From: Trichostrongylus colubriformis
Taxonomy: Eukaryota > Nematoda > Chromadorea > Rhabditida > Trichostrongylidae
Direction: 5' to 3'
Assembly: GCA_963978905.1 (NCBI GenBank)
Contig: OZ022257.1
Span: forward strand, 18,371,664 to 18,435,663
DNA: 64,000 nucleotides
In this document: in pieces, positions 58,232 through 64,000 of the stretch
Layout: each line of letters begins with the position of its first letter
Numbering within the stretch: position 1 is the first letter of the stretch
Position numbers and translations under genes: made by a program
Notes under the pieces: generated by a model
The model's input: only the letters and a program-made list of their open reading frames with translations
Databases searched by the model: none
Told to the model about the DNA's origin: nothing

Positions 58232-60575
58232 CATACTGTGATATGTTTGTTTTGCAGATCACATATACCAGCGGATTTATGCTGATACTTCCTATCTAAT
58301 TGTCTGGTAAGGCTTTGTCAGACAGTCACTACTTTTGCAGCTCTCCGTATAGCTCACATGTGTGTTGCCGCTAGCAACTAACGTGGTTATTTAAAGCTTC
58401 AAAGTTTTCATCATAGGAAACTTCTCGGTGCGCATTTGTGAAAGCGTTCCAAAAATGTCGGCATTCATAACTCGTAATGCCAGTGATGCCACAAAGTGAC
58501 ATGGAATTAATTTCTCTTGAGAAGTGCCATTTCAACACTTTCAATTTCTTTGTTTTGCATTAACACGATATGCCATTTACGTAATCAAGGGTTCTGTGCA
58601 AATCTGTGCAATTAGAAGACTCAACCCAAGTGGAGGTGAAAGAGGGGTGTGTTGCAAGTGTTCCGGTGATAAGTGTGGGGTCAAGTCACCCATGAGTGGG
58701 TTTCATTCAGCAGACGATTGATTTACTAACAATTGCAAGATCATGGCTGCGTAGTGGGCTGGTCTATTCATGTCAAAGATAAGGGTCAAAGAGTAAAAAG
58801 GCAGGAGTGAGAGCCATAAATAACCCAGCAACTCACAGGGATACTTTTCCACTCAAAACCGAAGAAAAAATAGATTTTTATTTTTTAATGGTGATATTTC
58901 ATTATGGCATCACTTCATCCAGTTCGTTATAGTAGTCATCACCTGATTATTAATTAACAAAATTGATTTGTTTTAGTTTCAACGATCTTACCTGATCCAG
59001 GAAAAATTTCAACTATTTTGGTCAATCGTGTCACTATCGATTTAGGTATGAAATCCATGACCATGAGTGAAGTTATCACTCCCTTTCAAATGCTTTGCCG
59101 TTCTACCCTTTCTGACCCCTCAACCTTGTAGCAAATTAGTCAGCGTAGCAATTATTCAGCTCAGCGAGCTTTTCCAGAAAGGTGTAGATCGGCCTCCCAA
59201 AGCGATGTGCACGAAAACTGATTCAGAACGATGAAGCGTTTGCGAAGGAATGGAAATTCACCTTCTGATTTTGATGTAACACTGTACGCATGAATCTACT
59301 GCGATTGCCTGATGTGAGGCAAGGTTACTTAAGAATGAAAAAAAACTTGCTTTTGAATTTTGAAGGGGGAGAGGGTCAGTTGGTATGATCTGAACCTCTG
59401 AAGATTGATAAGAAAGACTCAACGCTCAAAAGCACTGGAAGCTATGCACTTCGCACAAAACTACGAAGTTGTCCAACTCTTTTGGATAATACAGTGGCAC
59501 ATCACTGTGGGAGGCCGTCAATACCTGTTTGAGAGATCTTGGTGAGCTGACTAATTGCTACGAGATCGAGGAGTCAGACAGGGTAGAATGGCAAAACTTT
59601 TGAGAGGGATTGATAGTTTGAATGGTCATGTTGTATGGACTTTATAAATAATTTATTTATGTTGCAGTTGACCAATACAGTGGAAGTTTTTTTGAGTGAA
59701 TTGAGCTCGTTGAAACTTCAAAAAAACACACTCTCAACCGATCATGGATAATGACTACTATAGCAATTGTGAACTCATACCAAAACGAACATTATCAGTA
59801 CTAGAGAGTAGAAACCTAATTTTTATTTATAGATTTGAATAGGATATTATTCTGTAAGTTGTCGAGTTATGTATGCTGACGGCGGATTTGCCTCCTGGTT
59901 ATAATTATGGCGCGCGTCGTTCGCTAATGAGTGCCCACTGGCACTTTGTGAGCACGTAAAAACTGGTTTTTGAAATCTCGAAAAGATCATTTTGTATAAG
60001 CTCATTCGAATGACATACAATTATAAGAATAACCAAGTTATAACAAAAAAGAAAAAACGGAAATCGGCGTTTTCCGTGTTTTTCAAAAATTGAGCGAGTA
60101 TTGTACCATGTCGCATAAATTTTGTTCTTTTCTTCTCTGACAGAGAAAGACTCCATACCTTAGACAAGGAAGATGTGGCCTAGACAGCAGAGTTTCACAA
60201 TCACCACTGATTCTTATTTGCCTGTAATTTCCACGACTAAAACGGGCCTATTGACTGACTAAGAACCTCACCATGATAGAGCATCGAAGAGCGTGACCGT
60301 ACGCTAACAACGGAACGTTCTATTGCGTTTGCCTATCCTTCATCTGATTCTCTGCCGATCACATTAAGCTAGTGATCACAGGCGGAAATCCAGATGGGCT
60401 ACAATGTCATGGGGTATGCGTCATTAGGAGTTCGCGTGACGGCGTTTAGCGGCTACGCGGCGAATTCGTGCTAGAGACGTTTTATTAATGAGGTCTCGTA
60501 GTAATTAGCCGCTGAGCAACGTGCACTACACCGTGATCCCCAGCATGAAACGAAGGCGTTCCTAGTTGATGCCCG
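58232..60575. other. Unassigned sequence
   Basis: Short open frames only. One at 58524-58721 contains a cysteine-rich stretch (CCKCSGDKCG) without other support. Confidence 0.35.
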
Positions 60576-60616
60576 TCCTGCCGACGTTTCGATACAAATT
60601 TTCTGTCTTGGTGACA
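60576..60616 (-). ncRNA. Degenerate hammerhead-like motif 3
   Basis: Minus strand: CACCAAGACAGAAAATTTGT, 'atc' and GAAACGTC. Same CGAAACGTC core as the motifs at 32.2 and 34.2 kb, with CUGAUGA decayed beyond recognition and a loose stem II. No Penelope coding fragment found nearby. Confidence 0.25.
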
Positions 60617-60724
60617 TTTGCTCTTAACGCGGCAGCCTCGCACTTGCTGGCCGCCTTTTATGATTAGGATCACTAATAAAGTTCACTTTTCAGTAAACAT
60701 GCGCTCAAAGAAACCATTGCCGGT

Positions 60725-61100
60725 GTAAGGTCATCCTCTGATGGTCACCAAGATCGCGTTCATACTTTGCGCACCGACGCCGGCACCGGCGGCGACCGCG
60801 GCAAAGTCATGTGTCCCTCCGACCACGACGGCATTATGACGCGCTCCGTTTGTGAAAGTCTCGACCCAGCCCCACTACCAGGTTAGCATTATGCCAAGAT
60901 TCAAATTCGAATTCGTAGCTCTCGGGACTATCATCATTCTGTAGTGTGCTTGAGCCAGCATTTTACAAAGGGAGCGCGTCACCAGAGTGACGCCGTAGTC
61001 GGCGGCCAGCATATGAACTTGCCCCCGTTGCCGCCTATGTCGGCGTCGGTGCGCGAGTATGTACGCGGCCTTAGCAGGCACCAACTGTTTTCTGGTCTTT
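60725..61100. pseudogene. Inverted pair of exon-like fragments, possibly metalloprotease-derived
   Basis: Two arms (60725-60893 plus, 60939-61100 minus) repeat the same segment head to head around a 45-bp spacer. The plus arm is open as GTGGDRGKVMCPSDHDGIMT followed by RSVCESLDPAPLP and ends at a CCAG|GTTAGC donor-like site. The CP...GIM pattern recalls the region between zinc-binding helix and Met-turn of M12B-type metalloproteases, but the HExxH helix is not readable upstream. The minus arm keeps GGNGGKF and DYGVTLVTRSLC with frame breaks. Family assignment is tentative. Confidence 0.3.
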
Positions 61101-62234
61101 TCGTGGGTGAAGGCGTAGAAACCTGCCCTCGTATTGTGGATGATTGGAGAGATGTCAAGTAGATAAATCATAAACTTCTTGTAATAATTAAAAGTCGATA
61201 AATCAGTTTGATCCCTCACTATATTCACAACGCTGTGTGCGCCTTGAGAAGCTGCACTGCCATCCTGTTTCCAAACCGGGAGTGAACCTTTCGAGCAAGT
61301 CAGGTTATCCAAATGATGATCCTAAAACGAGTTCAATCTTTGATGCACCTAAGTTGACTTGAACGATTCAAAAGTAATGGCGGTTAAACCGAAGAAGTGT
61401 TTCAACTTCTCATAAAACTTTAGGGAGCGACCTAGATGTATCGATAGAGACTCAAATATTGATAACAGATGTAAAGATAAATTGTGGAGCGCGGACGACG
61501 ACATGTTAAGAGTGGTCACAGTTTACTTGCTCGTCGGTGACCTGCTTTCCTTGATGTGACTCATGCACGGGTTTACCTTTAAGGATAAACTCACAGCTTA
61601 CAGCTCTGGAGCAGGATGGCTAACACTGAGCCTGGCATCGAGAAGAACATCCTTAGTGTATTGACAACTTGCAGATCTATTGTTGCAATTTCATGCAAAA
61701 GAAGTAGTGAGCGGATCCAGGATAAGCATTAGAGCCACGGTACGCATCTCTCTCTTCGAATAAGCTGCACTGGCTTCTCATGCAGATTCAGTCATTCCAG
61801 ATCGTGAGCCTGTAGTAATGGTGATTACTCATTTAATGTACCGTTTGCTTCATAGGGATCTCTATAATGGGACTGAGGCATTGAGTAGCTATGGCGCCCG
61901 TAGCCGCTGCATCACTTTCCAAAGTTCTCTAAGGCACATCCTTACAGCCAAGGTGTGATGTCGCGCTCGAAATGAGGATAAAAAAATGAATGTGGACCAG
62001 CATAGAGAAAACAAATGGAAATACGTGTTTCGGGTTGGTTTAGATTTAGATTCAGGTTTATTGCATGTGTGAATACACATGAAACAACATCACCAAGATA
62101 AGTCGAACCACAACACATCTATCAAATGGGAATTGGAAGACGAGGAAACCCGAATTAGATAAAGAAGACAATACAATTTGAACAAAATTGAACTAACTCA
62201 GGAAAAATGAGAACCTAGAGAACTAGACAATGAA
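61101..62234. other. Unassigned sequence
   Basis: The minus-strand open frame reaching to 61312 overlaps the inverted fragments and has no recognised domain. Nothing else supported. Confidence 0.35.
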
Positions 62235-64000
62235 TGCCGGATTTTGAGAAGTCTTTATTTGAGGTACTGATGTAAGATGTTATTGAATTAGGCTACGGTT
62301 CGAGGTAAAGGAAATTTTTCCGTTAACATAGAGAATTCGGTTACAGCTCTGACAATAAAGAACTTGGCCCCCAAATTAGTTTTGCTCTCGACACAGAAAA
62401 CTTGCGCTCCCCCTCCCCCCCTCGTATTGGAACTCCTAGTGGTGAAGAAACTCTGATTTTTGACATCAAGATTCCTTGTGATCATTTTGAATAAGGTTAT
62501 AAGTTCGAGCATTTCCGTCTGTGCAAGAGGGAATTAAGATTTAGCATTTTATTCCAAACAACCCCTCTAGGTATAGCGCTAAATCCAAGCGCGCAGATAA
62601 ATAAGTTTTTGTAAAGCTGTTCCACACGGATTCGAACTTTCTGATATTGCCTTCGGAATGCGTGTAGTAAACGGTGGTGCCATACTCCAAGATCGGGCCA
62701 GTATAAATTTTGCATGCTCTGAGAAGTATGAAGGGATCCTTAAAAACAAACGCTGCAGGAGCTGATGTAGTCATCGTGCTGCCTTGGCCGAAATGGTTGA
62801 GCAGTGGTCATCAAGGGATAATTTGCTAACAAGAACCCTAAGTCCCTAACTACGTGAGACTCTCTAACTATGCCGTTATCGGTGATGAACGAAAGGGGAG
62901 GTGTTGGGTTCTATGCGGAGTAGGGGCGTCTTCACATGGGCTGGAGGAAGACCCCACTTCCTAGACCATGAGCTGACGATTTTGATCGAATTCTGACTTA
63001 GGGTTGCACCATCTAGTGAGGAGACTGTTCTATAAATTTTCCTATCATCGGCAAACATTTTGCAAGACACTCCTGAAGCCTCGTTTAGACTGGGGAGCTC
63101 ATAAGTGTATATATTATACAAAACCGGTGACAGCACGCATCCCTGTGGCACACCACTAGGTGCAGCCTGACACTAGAGAAGGTCCCATTGATCCGTACTT
63201 GGAAAGTGCGATGCCTTAAGAATAAGTCCGACCAGCATAATATCCTATGATGAATACCACGTGTTTGAGCTTGAGTAGCAACTTGTTATGTGGCACCTTA
63301 GCGAACGCCTTGGAGAAATCGAAATATATTACGTCAATCTCTCCCCAGTTGTCCACATGCCGCGTCCAATCGTTCATTGCTTCTAGCATTTGGGCGACAG
63401 TTGAACGACCCTTTCGGAAGCCGTGCTGGCAAACGGATAGAATATTGCAACTATTCAGATGCTCGATATACTCTATTTCGAATTCTCTCAAAAACTTTGC
63501 AGAAAATCCACGAGATACTCACAGCCTATAATTAGAAGGGTCACTAGGTTGGGTTTTTTTTTCTGGATGGGGATAACATAAGCATGTTTCCATCTGACAG
63601 GCACTTCTGCTTGGAAAAAGCTCAAGGTAAAAATAAATTGCAAGGCACAATGGAGGGGATTACTCCCGTTTTGAAGCGAAAAGGAATGCCATCTGGTAAT
63701 ATAGAAGAATTAGATTCACATTTGGCGAACTCCTTGTAAATATCCTGTTCGTAGAACCAAAGTGAGTCTGACATTACCGGGGAAAAATCACGCGGTGCAT
63801 TCTGTTCGGAATACGCTGGTAATTCGAAAACGTTCTCGAAAGTTTGCGCTAAAAGCTCAGCTTTATCTGCTTCAGAAACCACAAGGGTACCGTCGGGCTT
63901 CCCCAACGCCATAATTGTTCTTTTCTTCTTGGTTCTCGAGTTAACATATTTGAATAAGACGGCTTTGCTACTACTTTCAATAATCTTTTTCTCTAACAGG
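62235..64000 (-). mobile_element. CR1/Jockey-like LINE, partial at window edge
   Basis: Minus-strand fragments in order from the right edge: LGKPDGTLVVSEADKAELLA with SDSLWFYEQDIYKEFAKCES (63912-63622), then HGFRKGRSTVAQMLEAMNDW and IYFDFSKAFAKVPHNKLLLK (63491-63216). GCVLSPVLYNIYTYE and the intact active-site FADD follow (63151-62876), then YTGPILEYGTTVYYTHSEGN (62774-62541) and a C-terminal tail ending about 62290. It needs frame changes between blocks, so it is inactive. The 5' part, including any endonuclease, lies beyond the window. Same family as 44600-47420. Confidence 0.87.

Noticed and set aside
1..64000. CRISPR arrays, rRNA genes, prokaryotic operons, phage modules
   Set aside because: No evenly spaced short repeats with unique spacers, no rRNA signature and no clustered collinear genes were seen; all signals are eukaryotic.

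Overview
The window reads as nuclear DNA of a nematode, most likely a strongylid (hookworm-like) species. The grounds are a six-exon serpentine receptor gene with nematode-style splice sites and long introns, and a dense mix of RTE and CR1-like LINEs, Penelope-like elements, Tc1/mariner elements, foldback MITEs and tRNA-derived SINE-like heads. This placement is inference from family content; no rRNA or mitochondrial marker is present. Nothing looks prokaryotic: there are no operons, Shine-Dalgarno sites or CRISPR arrays.

Host genes are sparse. The one gene I can reconstruct is a minus-strand seven-transmembrane receptor of about 269 residues at 26381-31006. Its six exons are phase-compatible and free of stops. 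Its introns carry a foldback element (30379-30849), a tandem duplication (28937-29112) and a large palindromic MITE (26945-27600). A perfect 62-bp palindrome lies just past its stop. A possible exon at 5382-5638 and an inverted pair of metalloprotease-like exon fragments near 61 kb are much weaker candidates.

Layout. 0-6 kb: a TTAA-flanked MITE and the first copy of a 1.05-kb repeat with a residual ORF (family B). 6.8-18 kb: a Tc1-type MITE, an old RTE pseudogene with a (GAA)n tail, two more B copies and related A repeats, and foldbacks. 20-23.6 kb: a palindromic element split by a Tc1/Tc3-like transposon. 26-31 kb: the receptor gene. 32-35 kb: three Penelope-like fragments with degenerate hammerhead-like motifs. 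35-42 kb: TTAA-MITE copies, a 135-145 bp minisatellite and AT-rich unassigned DNA. 41.9-47.4 kb: a TA-flanked MITE, an internally deleted mariner, and a CR1-like LINE holding a TTAA MITE that itself holds a foldback with an 8-bp target duplication. 48.2-51.3 kb: a nearly intact RTE LINE stopped by one nonsense codon. 52.9-58.2 kb: an RT fragment, inverted SINE copies, and an 860-bp inverted repeat pair with a mariner inserted in one arm. 62.2-64 kb: a second copy of the CR1-like LINE running off the edge.

The main themes are nested insertion, which gives a relative order of transposition, and one chemoreceptor-type gene surviving among repeats. All boundaries come from reading the sequence by eye; no alignment or database search was run.
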